Made by a program: the position numbers and the translations under genes. A model generated the notes under the pieces. That model was not told where the DNA came from and ran no database searches. It worked only from the letters and a program-made list of their open reading frames with translations. Source: Macrocybe gigantea (lineage: Eukaryota > Basidiomycota > Agaricomycetes > Agaricales > Callistosporiaceae). From it: a DNA stretch of 64,000 bases. The stretch covers positions 1-64,000 of the forward strand of contig SJRY01000213.1 in the NCBI GenBank assembly GCA_011319805.1, written 5' to 3'. The number at the start of each line of letters is the position of its first letter. Position 1 is the first letter of the stretch. This document shows, piece by piece, positions 21,348 through 31,749 of the stretch.

Positions 21348-24300
21348 GAAGTGCGATTTTTGGTCTTCTTCCCTCTTGTCGTGATCCTTTTATCCTGGTT
21401 CGCAGTCTTCTTTAGGAAGTGGTCTAGAGCTTGCTGCGCATTCCCCAGTTCCTTCTCTTTGATCCATGTGTTCTCTTCGTGTCCGTATCCTTTCCATTTG
21501 ACCAGGAATAGCATCCCCTCCCTTGTTTCTTCCTTTTTAGGATTTCTTCTATCTCGTACTCTTCTTCATCATTTATGATTTCAGGGGGTGGTGGTGATGG
21601 TCGTTCTTGTATCTTGAAACGGGGTCCTTTGTAAGGCGTAGCAGTGTTTCATTGAACATGGGGTGTATCAGCTGCCATGATGCCGGGAGTTCCAGGTGAT
21701 ATGCTGAGGCTCCTTTCTTTTCAACCACCTTGAACGGTCCGTATCGGAGTGCCGATAACTTCTTTGATGGTCGATTGACTGTGATATTGGTGGCTTCTAG
21801 CCATACTCTATCTCCTTTCTTGTATTCACGGGTGGTTTTCGTCTCACATCGTAATTGTCTTTGGCTCGTGTTTGTGCATATTGCAGCGCAGCATTTGCTT
21901 CCTTTCGTATTTGGTTCATTCTTTTGACGAAGTCTTTTGCTGTGGGATTATTCCCTTCTGTCGTCTGTGGCTCTCCCTTCCAGGGGTGCATTCCATAGTT
22001 GAGGTAGAATGGTGTCTCCTTCGTTCCCTGGTGTGCTTTGTCATTGTATTGGTACTCTGCAATTGCTATCCATTCTGCCCAATCGTCCTGTAGGTTGTTT
22101 GTGAAGCTTCTGAGGAAGGCTTCCGTTTCTTGGTGGGATCGCTCCGCCTGTCCATCTGTCTGTGGGTGATAGGCCGTTGATAGATTTTGCTTTGTTCCGA
22201 GTAATTTTAGAAGTGCTGTCATGAATCATGCTGCAAACTGGGGTCCTCGATCACTGATGATCTTTCGTGGGATTCCATGAAGCCGCCACACGTTGTCTCG
22301 GTATAGTCGTGCGAGACCTTCTGCTGTGAGTTCGGTCTTTGTGGGAACTAGGTGGATCATCTTGGTCAGGCGGTCTGTGACTGCGGTGATGGCGTTAAAG
22401 CCGTTCGAGCTGGGTAGCGGTCCTATGAGATCTACTCCGATATCTTCCCATGGTTGTTGTGGGACTTCGTGCGGGTGCAGGGGTGCGTGTTTCTTTTGTT
22501 GGATGATTTTGTTTCGCTGACATGTTTCGCATCCATTGACATACTTCTTGATGTCTGTTAGCATTGATGGCCACCAATAGGTGCGGCTTATGAGTCGTGC
22601 ATGCGGTATTGCCCTGGGTGTCCTCCGATGGGTGTGTCGTGGTGTTCAAACATGATGTTTTCCTTCAGTTTGTTGTCTGGAGGAACATAGATTTTCCCTC
22701 CTACATATACGATGTGGTCGTCTTCTGTGAACCAGTGTGGTTTTTCCTTCAGTCCTGTTGTTACGATCGTCTCCCTTCGTGTGCATTGTCGAATTTGTTC
22801 TATCCTTGAGGATTCGATCATCGTGATTCCTCTTGTTTGTATTGTTTCGTTATTTCTGCTTCTTCTTTCCGTGGGTGTTCGTCCTCGAACATCATAAATT
22901 CGAAGTCTCGTTCATTATTCTCTTCCAGATGTCGAATGAAGCTGCTTCTTTGATCATTTGTATGTCGTCCTTCTCTGCTAGGTTTTCTTCATATCCTGCC
23001 ATCCATGACAGGACATCCGCTTTTCCATTGCCTTTCCTGGTACGTGTCGTAGTTCGTAGTCATATTCCTGTAATTTCAGGTACCAGCCAATCTGTCTCGA
23101 ATTGAGTCGCTGCGGCTTCCGGAAGTATGATAGGTTTTTGTGATCCGTCAATATTTCGAACTTCTCTCGAGCTTCAGGAGGTATTGTCTCCATGTCTTTA
23201 GTGCAACCATTATCGCAAGAAGTTCCTTGTCGTAGATTTCGTAGTTTTGTTCCACTGGGGTCATGCATCTCGAAATGAATGCGATCGGATGCCATAGTCC
23301 TTTCTGCTGTTGTGATAGTACCGCTCCAATGGCATATCCTGAGGCGTCTGTTTCGACTCGGAATTTTCCTTCTGTCTGTGGTAGTGCTAGAATGGGTGCT
23401 GAGGTTATATGTCGGATCAGTTCTTTGAAAGCGCCTTGTTGCTTGTCTGTCCACTGGAATGCTTTGTTTCCAGTCAACTCCGTCAGGGGTTTAGCGACCT
23501 TTGCATATCCCTTGATGAATCGTCGGTAAAAGTTCGTGAATCCCAAGAACTTTTGTAGTTCTTTCTTCGTCTTCGGGGTTGGCCAGGATTGTACAGCTGT
23601 GATCTTTTCTGGTCCATTTCTACCTTCCCTCTCCTACGATGTATCCTAGTACTGGGACTTTGATGATTCCCAGACGCATTTCGGTCCTTTGATGAACAGG
23701 TCATTCTTGTTCAGTATTTCCATGACTTCTATGGTGTTCTTTTGGAGTTCCTCTCGTGTTCGTCCAATGATTATGATGTCGTCCATATAGATTATGCACA
23801 CTCTTCTTCGTATTTGGTCTTGGAAGAGGCTCGCCATCATTCGGCTAAAAGTGCCTGGTGCGTTGCACTGCCCAAAATACATGATGTCGGTTCGAAGAGT
23901 CCTCTTGCTGTTAGGAAGGCTGCCTTCCATTCATCCCCTTTCCGGATGCGCACGTTATTGTATCCCCAGATATATCGATCTTGCTAAAATACTTTGCTCC
24001 TTGTAATACGTCAAGGAGCTCGCTGATGCGTGGTAGTGGGAACTTGTCCTTGACTGTATATTTGTTTATCTCCCGGTAGTCTTGGATGAGTTGTTGCTTC
24101 CATCCTTCTTATTGCGAAAGAAGCAGGGTGCTGCGTAAGGCGATTTCGATGGGCGTATTTTTCCTGTTCTAATCCTTCTTCGACAAAGGCATCTAGTTCC
24201 TCTAGTTCTTTCTGTGTCATCGGATAAACCTTGCTCGGTATCGTTTTGGGTGCATCCTTCGTTAAGTTTATTTCGTGGTCCCATTCTTTGTGGTCTGGTA

Positions 24301-24970
24301 AGTGATCAAAGTTCTTCTCCTTGAAGAGGTGTTTGAATCTGATCAGATATGGGGGTATCTGGGTCCTGTCTTGTCGCTGGCTGTGGTTTTCGCTGATTCA
24401 GCCACCTTCTGTATCTTAATCGTCTGGTGGTTTATTTTGCACGTTTTAGGGCATCTGTCGAAGACAACTTCTCCTGTCCTCCATTTGATTGTTGGGTTGT
24501 GATAGACGAGCCAGTCATGTCCTAGTAGCATGTCGGTTTTTCCGATGTCAAGTACGATGGCTTCCATGTGCTCCTTGTGTCCTTTAATGTCGATGTGGAC
24601 TTCCGCTACTCGGTCTGCTGTTTTCTGGCGGTTGGGTGATCCGTCTGCATTTATGATGGGAATCTTCTTGATTCGTCGTGTCTTCAGCCTGTTTTTGCTA
24701 CTATCGCAGTGTTGATGCAGGTCCTATCCGCTCCGCTATCGACTTCTGGTGTTATCATTGTGATTCCTTTTCACGTTCGTATTCTTGCTGGTACTGCGAG
24801 TTCTTTCCTCTTTGGTGGTTTGTCTCCTTGGATGGTTTTCCTTGGTGCTTCAGATCGCTTGGCAGGAATGGTGTATTTCAGAGTATGGGATGATCTACAT
24901 CCGGTATCGAAGCGAGTCTGTTTCAGTTGTATGGGTCGCGATTTAGCACCTCCTAGTCGGACCCTTCGGC
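21345..24970 (-). pseudogene. family A pol (copy C)
   Basis: Order in coding direction: protease with VDSGADRTCIN (about 24700), linker, RT with CIIYMDDIIIIG (about 23790), RNase H (VETDASGYAIGAVLSQQ; ILTDHKNLSYF), H2C2 zinc region, integrase core ([39 protein letters not shown]), GPF-like region and chromodomain. The enzyme copies the RNA and integrates the DNA, and the chromodomain is thought to guide insertion to marked chromatin. Frameshifts of one base near 23990, 23640, 22600 and 21835 break this copy. Pol is in the -1 frame relative to gag. Confidence 0.85.
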
Positions 24971-26095
24971 AAAACCCTCTTTATCAGAGCTTTCTTCATC
25001 CTTGTCTTCTTCGTCCTCTCCTTCTTCTTCTTTCACTTCTCTGACCCGGGATTTTCCTTTCTTCTTCTTCTTGCAGTTTCGTGCATAGTGTCCCTTTAAG
25101 CCACAGTTGAAACATGTGACATTTGCTGCTCCTTTTCGTGGTTCCGGGCAGTTTCGTGAAATGTGTCCTGGTTTATTGCAGTTGAAGCAGTTGTTGCTTC
25201 GTACTTTGTTGACTTCCATGGCCTGTCCTGTTCCTCGGCTTGGATTTCCGGCCTTGCGCTGATTGCTTGTGAATTCTCCTCTCATCACATTTCTGTGTTC
25301 ATCGATGTTTCGTCCAATCGCTCGAACTGTCTTGATATATTCATCTCCATCTGTTGGAAGTGTGGAGATTGAGTGTACGGCTTCTGCTGTCCTTCGGTTT
25401 AAGCTCTTCTCGAGTAGGAAACGAGGGGCTGTTCCTGTCATTCCTGCTTTCCCTGCGAGGTCTACGAATTCATCCAGAAATTCATCGATGGGTCGGTTTC
25501 CCTGTCTGATATTGAATAGTTTGCTTCCTGCTTGTGATGGCGATATGACATTGCTGAATCGTGTCTCTATTTCGGTTATGAAGTCAGCCCATGTGCTTTG
25601 GTTGGTAGTGGTGTCAATCTTCTTTGACGCCCAGTGGGCTCCAGGTCCATCGGTCATTCTAGACAGGACCGCTCCAATCTTCTGTGTGTCCGTGAGGTCT
25701 CCATGTGCGGTTATGTAAAGTTTCATCTTCCTCCACCAAATATCAAAGGATGTTCGATCTCCTGTAAAGGATTTCGGGTCGGCAATGATTCCCTTGTATT
25801 CTGTTGTCATCCTTTGGGGGTTTTCTTCGTCGTTCTCTTGGTCTTGGTCTTCCTGTTCCTGGATCTGCTGTTCTTGGGTCTGCTGTGCTTGTACTTGGGC
25901 TTGCTGTTCTTGGAGCTGTTTCTGTCTTCGCTCCTCTCTCTGTTCCTTCCAGTAGTCTAGATCGACTCCTGCGATTCTACAAGCTTGTTCAAAATCGGCC
26001 CACTCTGCGGCGGTCGGTCCGTTTGTCTTTGGTAATCCTTTTCGCTCCCTCCACTGATAGTATTCTTCCCAGTCACTGTTGCTTACTTTCGCCAC
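24953..26095 (-). CDS. family A Gag (copy C)
   Basis: A frame of 380 codons is open to TAG at 24953. The first AUG in frame is internal (the MTTEYKG position, near 25810); the codon at 26095 is GTG. Contents: a charged N-part (DWEEYYQWRERKGLP), a glutamine-rich helix, the capsid-like SFDIWWRKMKLYI to HRNVMRGEF region, then two CCHC knuckles (CFNCNKPGHISRNC and CFNCGLKGHYARNC), a lysine run and an acidic tail. Gag coats and packages element RNA. The heptamer GGGTTTT at 24971-24977 would pass some ribosomes into pol. Confidence 0.9.
   Translation of the reverse strand: MAKVSNSDWEEYYQWRERKGLPKTNGPTAAEWADFEQACRIAGVDLDYWKEQREERRQKQLQEQQAQVQAQQTQEQQIQEQEDQDQENDEENPQRMTTEYKGIIADPKSFTGDRTSFDIWWRKMKLYITAHGDLTDTQKIGAVLSRMTDGPGAHWASKKIDTTTNQSTWADFITEIETRFSNVISPSQAGSKLFNIRQGNRPIDEFLDEFVDLAGKAGMTGTAPRFLLEKSLNRRTAEAVHSISTLPTDGDEYIKTVRAIGRNIDEHRNVMRGEFTSNQRKAGNPSRGTGQAMEVNKVRSNNCFNCNKPGHISRNCPEPRKGAANVTCFNCGLKGHYARNCKKKKKGKSRVREVKEEEGEDEEDKDEESSDKEGFAEGSD
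24971..24977 (-). promoter_or_regulatory. -1 frameshift heptamer, gag to pol (copy C)
   Basis: GGGTTTT is in the correct phase (G GGT TTT) 18 bases before the gag stop. A hairpin with GGGTC pairing GACCC starts six bases later. It is identical in copy D and nearly so in F. Confidence 0.6.
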
Positions 26096-26105
26096 GGTGC
26101 TGCGA

Positions 26106-26774
26106 TTCTCTCCTTATGCAGTGCTTCGGCGGATTGGTCCTCTGAAGGGGTTTGGCGGTTTCGTTCCTGTGTGTCCTTGACTCTGGTGTCGTTCTCGTTG
26201 GTTCTGTCGTACGCTCTGTGCATCGTGCCCTCTCTGTATCAGTATGTCTTCCTCCTGTGTTCGGCGATTATAGTTCTCGATCTGTTGTCGCCTAAAATCT
26301 CGGGCTTGTGTTCGTTCTTCTCTTGTTTTCTTGCGGATGGGTTCGTCCTCTTCTTCGGCAAGAAGATTCTGGTCTGACCACAGCTCTTCTGGGCTTATCC
26401 CGTATTCTCCTTCTAGGAAGAGTTCTGCAATGAGTTGTGCTGCTCCTTCGCTGAGGATCTCAGTGGGCTCGTCTGTGGTGGTGAAGGCAAACTCTCTCAG
26501 AAATGCCTGTTCTTCGTCGTCGCTACTTGGTGTAGGTGTGCGCTCCCTCTTTCATTTGTTTGGATTGCTAGTGTCTCTGCGGGTGGCGTGGACTGTCTCT
26601 GCGAATGGCGTGGACTGCAATGTCTGGTCTACTTCTCTGAGCCAAGTGCTCTCGTCGCTCGTGCTAGTGCTCGCTGGGTCGGCGACCGCTTGTCGTCGAA
26701 TATTGATCAAGTCTTTGATAAAGCGTGACGTGGTGTGTGTGTGAGTCTGAGCGAGTCTCGACGAGGCTTAATAT
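26106..26774 (-). pseudogene. family A AUG-poor leader frame (copy C)
   Basis: The frame is in phase with gag and ends in TAA (plus-strand CTTATGC near 26113-26116). In this copy an AAACGA to AAATGA change gives a stop near 26550. Its protein text (STWLREVDQTLQSTPFAETV, EEQAFLREFAFTT, GEYGISPEELWSDQN) matches the intact version in copy F. Confidence 0.6.
26764..26774 (-). other. self-primer binding site (copy C)
   Basis: In coding orientation ATATTAAGCCT begins two bases after the 5' LTR. It is the exact complement of AGGCTTAATAT at 26852-26862, which starts 33 bases downstream of the TATATAA box (26889-26895). Confidence 0.75.
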
Positions 26775-26776
26775 CT

Positions 26777-27095
26777 TGTTAGGCTAGACGAATCTCAGAA
26801 GGACTCGGGCAGACTAAGTGCGAGAGTGGTCTTGAGATGATGGCAAAAGGAATATTAAGCCTAGCGCTACTGGTACATCTGGGAGTCCTTATATACATTA
26901 CAGTACTCGAGCACGGACCATGGGCTGCGCAATGCTGTGGACTGCGGATGAGTAAGACTGGAAAGAGATGACTCAGGGTGACTAGGGAAGTGGGATGACT
27001 CGATGGCTGCACGCTGCGCAGCATGACAGGGGAGATAAGGGATGTGGGAAGATAAGATAAGAAAATGAATAGTCCTTTGGGCGACGTCTGTAACA
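26777..27095 (-). repeat. 5' LTR of copy C, with promoter
   Basis: In coding order: U3 with a double GATA site (CTTATCTTATC) and three AGTCAT motifs including TGAGTCAT, then TATATAA (26889-26895), predicted RNA start at 26862 (AGGCTTAATAT), then U5 to 26777. Confidence 0.9.
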
Positions 27096-27770
27096 CATCC
27101 AGTTGTGCCAGGTCATCATCTTCATCACTGATGCCTGGATGGAGATCAAAGGTAAGGGATGATTCAATATCGAGATTTTTTGATGCAAACCCAAGGCTTT
27201 GATTGCAGTAGCACCCAATATCCCATAAACTGTCATATCTTCCTGTGCATCACTATTTTCAAACTGCCAATCCAAGTAGGCATAGCTGTCCAAGTTGAGT
27301 TCATCCAAGCTCTTTCAGATTTCTGTTCTGTGACTGTCATTGCCTTTGCCTGCAGAAAACATGATCTGATCACCCTGTGCATCCAAAAAGCCATTGTTGC
27401 ACTCCTTGAAATTATCAAAAAAGCTGGTAGGTCCATTTTCGACCATGTTGTTATTGGGATCATCATCATCCAAGAGAAACCATGCAGCTAATGACAGGTT
27501 TGCAGGCCTTCTCTCCACCAGCAACAATAGGTTGTCGTTAGCACCTCCAAGTAGCATATTGTTATCCTGAGCACTGAGGACCAAAGCTTGATGCATGGCT
27601 GTCCTCATATGCATCATTTTAGATTTCTTTTTGATAATGACATTGCAGGTTTTCGATGCATCTGAACAAATGCGGCATTTCAAGCGCGTCCCATCATCGG
27701 CAAGAGTTTCAAAGCCTGTGTTCATGTCATCAGTGAAGTTCGGTATGATATTTTTTTTTTGCTTATACAA
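27096..27770 (-). pseudogene. Plavaka-type transposase, fragment 1 of 5 (N-terminal)
   Basis: The N-terminal part of the transposase contains a putative zinc-binding motif (RLKCRICSDASKTC, then KMMHMRTAMH), followed by acidic sequence (DDDDPNNN; DAQEDMTVYGI). The piece 27315-27770 is open, and the next part is in another frame, probably through an intron or one-base loss near 27310. No ATG is seen at the 5' end, so a short first exon may lie upstream. Copy C is inserted at 27095 with duplication CATCC. Confidence 0.65.
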
Positions 27771-28015
27771 TCGTCTTGTATTGAATTATGTATTCGTTGA
27801 GCAGGCATTGTTCAGATCAGAGGTTCGTATTTCCACAGAGGTTTGTGTTTTCTTGAGTTCCACATGATGAGTGCAGACTTTCTGACTTCATTTTTTTTTC
27901 CAACTGAAGTCCAGCTCATTTCACTTGCCACATCAATAAACACATCACTTATTTCGATTCATTTCCTTACCACACTCTTTCTTTCTTTTGACGTTCATTT
28001 CATTAACTCACACAG

Positions 28016-29367
28016 ATGGATAATCTTCGAGATGCCATTATGAATGACAGCTCTCCCCTCTCCATGAATCCCCTGGAAGGTCGAAGCCAACTCACAAATT
28101 CTGTCCTAACATTACCCTCTTCAGAAGGACATCTCCATCAAAAATGTCCTTCTGAGGATACAACCCAGTTTTCCAAAATCCTCGGACGATCCATGAAGCT
28201 TCGCAAGGTTGACCAGGAGCTTTTGAATGTCTTTGCAAAGGTTGGTGAACCGTACACATTTAATAGCTTCGGAACTGATCTCTTTAGTCCAATGATCAAG
28301 AGCAATGTATACGTCTTGCTGCATTATTGCTCAAGAACCAGGAAAATCTCGAGAAGCTCTCACCTCCAGATGCTGTCTTTACAATCCCAAAGAAAGTCGA
28401 GGTACGGCATGCTCTCTCAATTATTATTCATTTCTATTTCTGTTTCAAACAGACTCGAATCGAACACCTTTTGCTCATAGTATTACTCGACCCCGAACTT
28501 CTAGCATATCTGGATAATGCTAAGATGAAGGATATCAGTGGCCCAGCAAAGACCATTTTGGTATGTCAATTATATTTGGCTTTCGTCGTGATAACCCAGT
28601 CATCCCAGGACATGCTATGCAAAAACCCATCTTGGGGTCTCAATACCACAATATCAGATGACAAGCTGAAGCTCCAAACTGTTATATCAAAAATACAGAA
28701 TAAGTTGACAGTCTGGCATCATGCCATTAAAAATCTGGTGCATGACTAGTTCTACAACTCGTGAATCTCCATAACATGCCCTTTCCAGATAACGAAGTCC
28801 CTTGGAAATCCCAGTGACATCAGCATGTCTGACACTGTGCCGAGGATCAATGCTGTCAACATCATTGACCTTAGCACCTCCATTACACAAATATATCAAC
28901 GTGCCAGCATTGAAGTCACAGTTGAACTGTGTGTGCGAATTGCATTTCTGGTGTGTTATTCATTTTTTGTCATGTTTTATAAGTGGTCTGATACAAACCA
29001 TCAGTGTAAGGTTGCCACTATTACTCCAAAGGACGCAGATTATTGGAAGGCCATAGACGAGCAACTGAATGAGACATGAAGTAAATTGACAAGACTGAGC
29101 AAGCAGACAAAGTGAGTACCCTCATTTTTGACACTGACTTATGGAGGATTTCAATCTGACTTGTGATATAGATTCTTTGCCGAAATTCTGAAGTGTGACC
29201 ATGACATCTATGGTCAGATAGATGTCAATGATTTGTCCCATTTCTCCCAATCTGGGATGAGCCCAGTGCCAGCACCTCAGGTTGGAGATGATGTAGAGAA
29301 TGGTGACCATGACAATAGCTTTCCAGAAGACCAGGAAGAGGTTGAGCAACCAGATGAAAGCCTTTGA
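28016..29367 (+). CDS. protein of unknown function, divergent from the Plavaka gene
   Basis: ATG at 28016 opens a gene with about six short exons. Visible segments: FSKILGRSMKLRKVDQELL, KNQENLEKLSPPDAVFTIPK, TRIEHLLLIVLLDPELLAYL, KLKLQTVISKIQNKLTVWHH, and IYQRASIEVTVELCVRIAFL, ending in an acidic tail with stop at 29365-29367. From memory this layout (a helical N-part, then an SIKVTVELCxRIAFL-like block) matches a lineage-expanded basidiomycete family of unknown role, but I cannot name a domain. Exons appear mostly intact. It lies about 245 bp from the Plavaka start and is divergently transcribed, so it may be part of that transposon or a host gene. Confidence 0.5.
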
Positions 29368-29740
29368 CTCTTTGCACAGAGTTTATTTTTCATTTTTGCA
29401 TGTTCTACAACATTTTTAATGCATAGGATAATTTTATGATAATTTGTATATAATTTTTGAATGGCTCTAAGCATCACAACAAAATGTCAATAATCAGCTT
29501 CTATCTATATTTATTCTTGATATGAGTATGATCTGTGATGACAACAACAATGCATGATATTTCAATAATGACAACTATATAATTTGGTTGACGGTTATAA
29601 TACATTATATTTCATATCTTGTTGACACCGCCTCCACCCTCAATCTGATGTCAACTTGAAATGTTCCAAGAATCTCTGGACTGGTACCTTCAGTTGAGCT
29701 TCACATCACCTAACCCTTACCTGATAGGCCAATTTGATCT
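29368..29740. other. AT-rich spacer, nothing recognised
   Basis: A stretch of about 370 bp with long A/T runs and no coding signal. It separates the hypothetical gene from the lipase pseudogene. Confidence 0.5.
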
Positions 29741-30951
29741 TGGGTAAACCTTTAGGTCAGATTACCTGATATCAGACACTAGATTTGGCAAAGCTTACTC
29801 GTGTATCTGCCAGGATTGTTTGTCACAGTCTATCAGATGTGATGACACTGAGACGCACCTGGACACCGACACAGAGAACTTCTTCTATGACGGCCATGAC
29901 CTGCTACATGTCTTCCTTGTCGCAGGCAGTGACATGCAGACCGTCTGGTTTCCTGTCCCTGTTACTACTCTCTTTCACTGGATCGTGAATGCTGTCTCTG
30001 CATTCTCCATCTCAAGCTATTATTTGCACCAACCTGCCTCAGACTCTGATACACTGCAGCTCGGAGCTAGCTCTTTGCAATGGTCCACTTGGGTGGCTGA
30101 CACGTTGCGACTCAATCTTCAGACTGCCAATAGGACACTGCTGAAAGATTCTTCAGATGCATATATTGACCTAGCAGAAGGTGTGGATGCACCAGACTCT
30201 CCACATCACAGCCGCTCGTTTTCAGACTTGTGGCCGACTGACCAGATCCACCAGTTGATCAGTAATCCTGCACTCTATGACCCATTACGGAAGCCCTGAT
30301 ACCCTATTGTGCTCTGTCATAGTGAGTATACTGTGATGGAGCCAGTTTGGGGCGCTGACATGAGGACGGCCTAGGATTGTACAGTTTTGACATCTGAGGC
30401 CCATCAGCATTTCCCGTCTTACAGCAACACTACTGGTCTAATGTCTTGAACATTCTTCGAGGGAAGGTTGGTGCAGAGGTTCTAGTAACTGGTGTGCCCA
30501 GGTGAATCTGCCTTTCTTTCTCTTGAATCCACTCACTGAGTTGGATCTCATCTCAGCACTGGCTCTGTTACATCGTGTGCCGAGAACCTCGATAGGTTCC
30601 TACAAGACAAGGCTCCCGCCAGAGGTATAAATTTTCTTGCACATTCCATGGGTGGGCTGGATTGCTGACACCTCACATCCTACATCAAACTATCAGACTA
30701 TGTACCTCTGTCGCTGATGACAATCGCAACCCCGCATAGAGGAAGCCCCTTCATGGACTGGTGCAAGGTGAGCTATTTTTTTTTTCTGGTCACCTTACAA
30801 CACACTCACCATCCCCTGTTAGCAATATCTCGGCCTAGGCAGGCACCGGGATGAGTCATTCAAATTATATGGCACACTACAACAGTCAGGTCCTGCCAGT
30901 CAAGCAGATGAAGCTGCTCAGGAAGAGAAGTCCAGACTATCTGTTAGGCTA
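29741..30951 (+). pseudogene. TGL2-like triacylglycerol lipase, 5' part
   Basis: An alpha/beta-hydrolase related to yeast mitochondrial lipase Tgl2. Visible: a hydrophobic N-part (WIVNAVSAFSISSYYL), LYDPLRKP then YPIVLCH, GPSAFPVLQQHYWSNVLNIL, VGAEVLVTGVP, and the nucleophile elbow NFLAHSMGGLD (A-H-S-M-G). In-frame TGA codons lie at 30297-30299, 30395-30397 and 30666-30668, the first and third at positions where the family has Arg (CGA). Then MTIATPHRGSPFMDW. The piece ends at 30951, where a solo LTR inserted. The true start codon is unclear. Confidence 0.8.
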
Positions 30952-31262
30952 GACGAATCTTAAAGGACTCGGGCAGACTAAGTGCAAGAGTGGTTTAAGA
31001 CAATGGCAAATGGAATATTAAGCCTAGCGCTACTGGTATATCTAGGAGCCCTTATATACATTACAGTACTCGAGCATGGACCATGGACTGCACAAATGCT
31101 GTGGACTGCGGATGAGTAAGACTAAGAAAGGAGATGACTCAGAGTGACTAGGGAAGTGGAATGACTCGATGGCTGCACACTGCGCAGCATGATGGGGAGG
31201 ATAAGGGATGTGGGAAAGATAAGATAAGAAAATGAATAGTCCTTTGGGCGGCATCTGTAACA
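30952..31262 (-). repeat. solo family A LTR, divergent
   Basis: A 311-bp LTR with several small deletions is flanked by CTATC (30947-30951 and 31263-31267). It is the oldest-looking family A solo LTR and interrupts the lipase gene. Confidence 0.95.
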
Positions 31263-31392
31263 CTATCCGCGAAGTCTTTACTGTCTATAGCTTCTCTCCC
31301 CTCTTCCTTTACAACGCTTCTGTTATTGCTCCTCGACTTGCCCACCTATGCCAATCTCACCACCACCTACCTCAACACAATTTCAATCCAAA
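31263..31392 (+). pseudogene. lipase, middle part
   Basis: A 130-bp host segment lies between the solo LTR and copy D. It codes for SFTTLLLLLLLDLPTYANLT and on, which fits the lipase between the HRGSPFMDW and KYFSIAGR segments. One base appears missing near 31383 (ATTTCAAT), since the frame must shift to enter the next part. Confidence 0.75.
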
Positions 31393-31712
31393 TGTTAGGC
31401 TAGACGAATCTCAGAAGGACTCGGGCAGACTAAGTGCGAGAGTGGTCTTGAGATGATGGCAAAAGGAATATTAAGCCTAGCGTTACTGGTACATCTGGGA
31501 GTTCTTATATACACTACAGTACTCGAGCACGGACCATGGGCTGCGCAATGCTGTGGACTGCGGATGAGTAAGACTGGAAGGAGATGACTCAGGATGACTA
31601 GGGAAGTGAGATGACTCGATGGCTGCGCGCTGCGCAGCATGATGGGGGAGATAAGGGATGTGGGAAAGATAAGATAAGAAAATGAATAGTCCTTTGGGCG
31701 GCGTCTGTAACA
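31393..31712 (-). repeat. 3' LTR of copy D
   Basis: 320 bp; followed on its right by the purine tract (31713-31725, coding AAAGAGAGGGTGA). Confidence 0.95.
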
Positions 31713-31725
31713 TCACCCTCTCTTT
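31713..31725 (-). other. polypurine tract of copy D
   Basis: Coding AAAGAGAGGGTGA directly precedes the 3' LTR, the usual place from which plus-strand DNA synthesis is primed. The same tract is found in copies A, C and F. Confidence 0.7.
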
Positions 31726-31749
31726 AGATTCGCGTCCTCGCGAAAAACC

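Larger units (their letters stand above)
20594..27095 (-). mobile_element. family A chromovirus, full-length copy C
   Basis: This complete element of about 6.5 kb is flanked by the duplication CATCC (20589-20593 and 27096-27100). Coding order on the minus strand is 5' LTR (26777-27095), primer site, AUG-poor leader frame, gag, pol (protease, RT, RNase H, integrase, chromodomain), ORF3, purine tract, 3' LTR (20594-20912). The two LTRs differ at about five positions by eye. Pol has several single-base shifts (for example near 23990, 23640 and 21835) relative to copies A, D and F, and ORF3 has a one-base deletion near 21290. It is inserted in the Plavaka gene. Confidence 0.95.
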
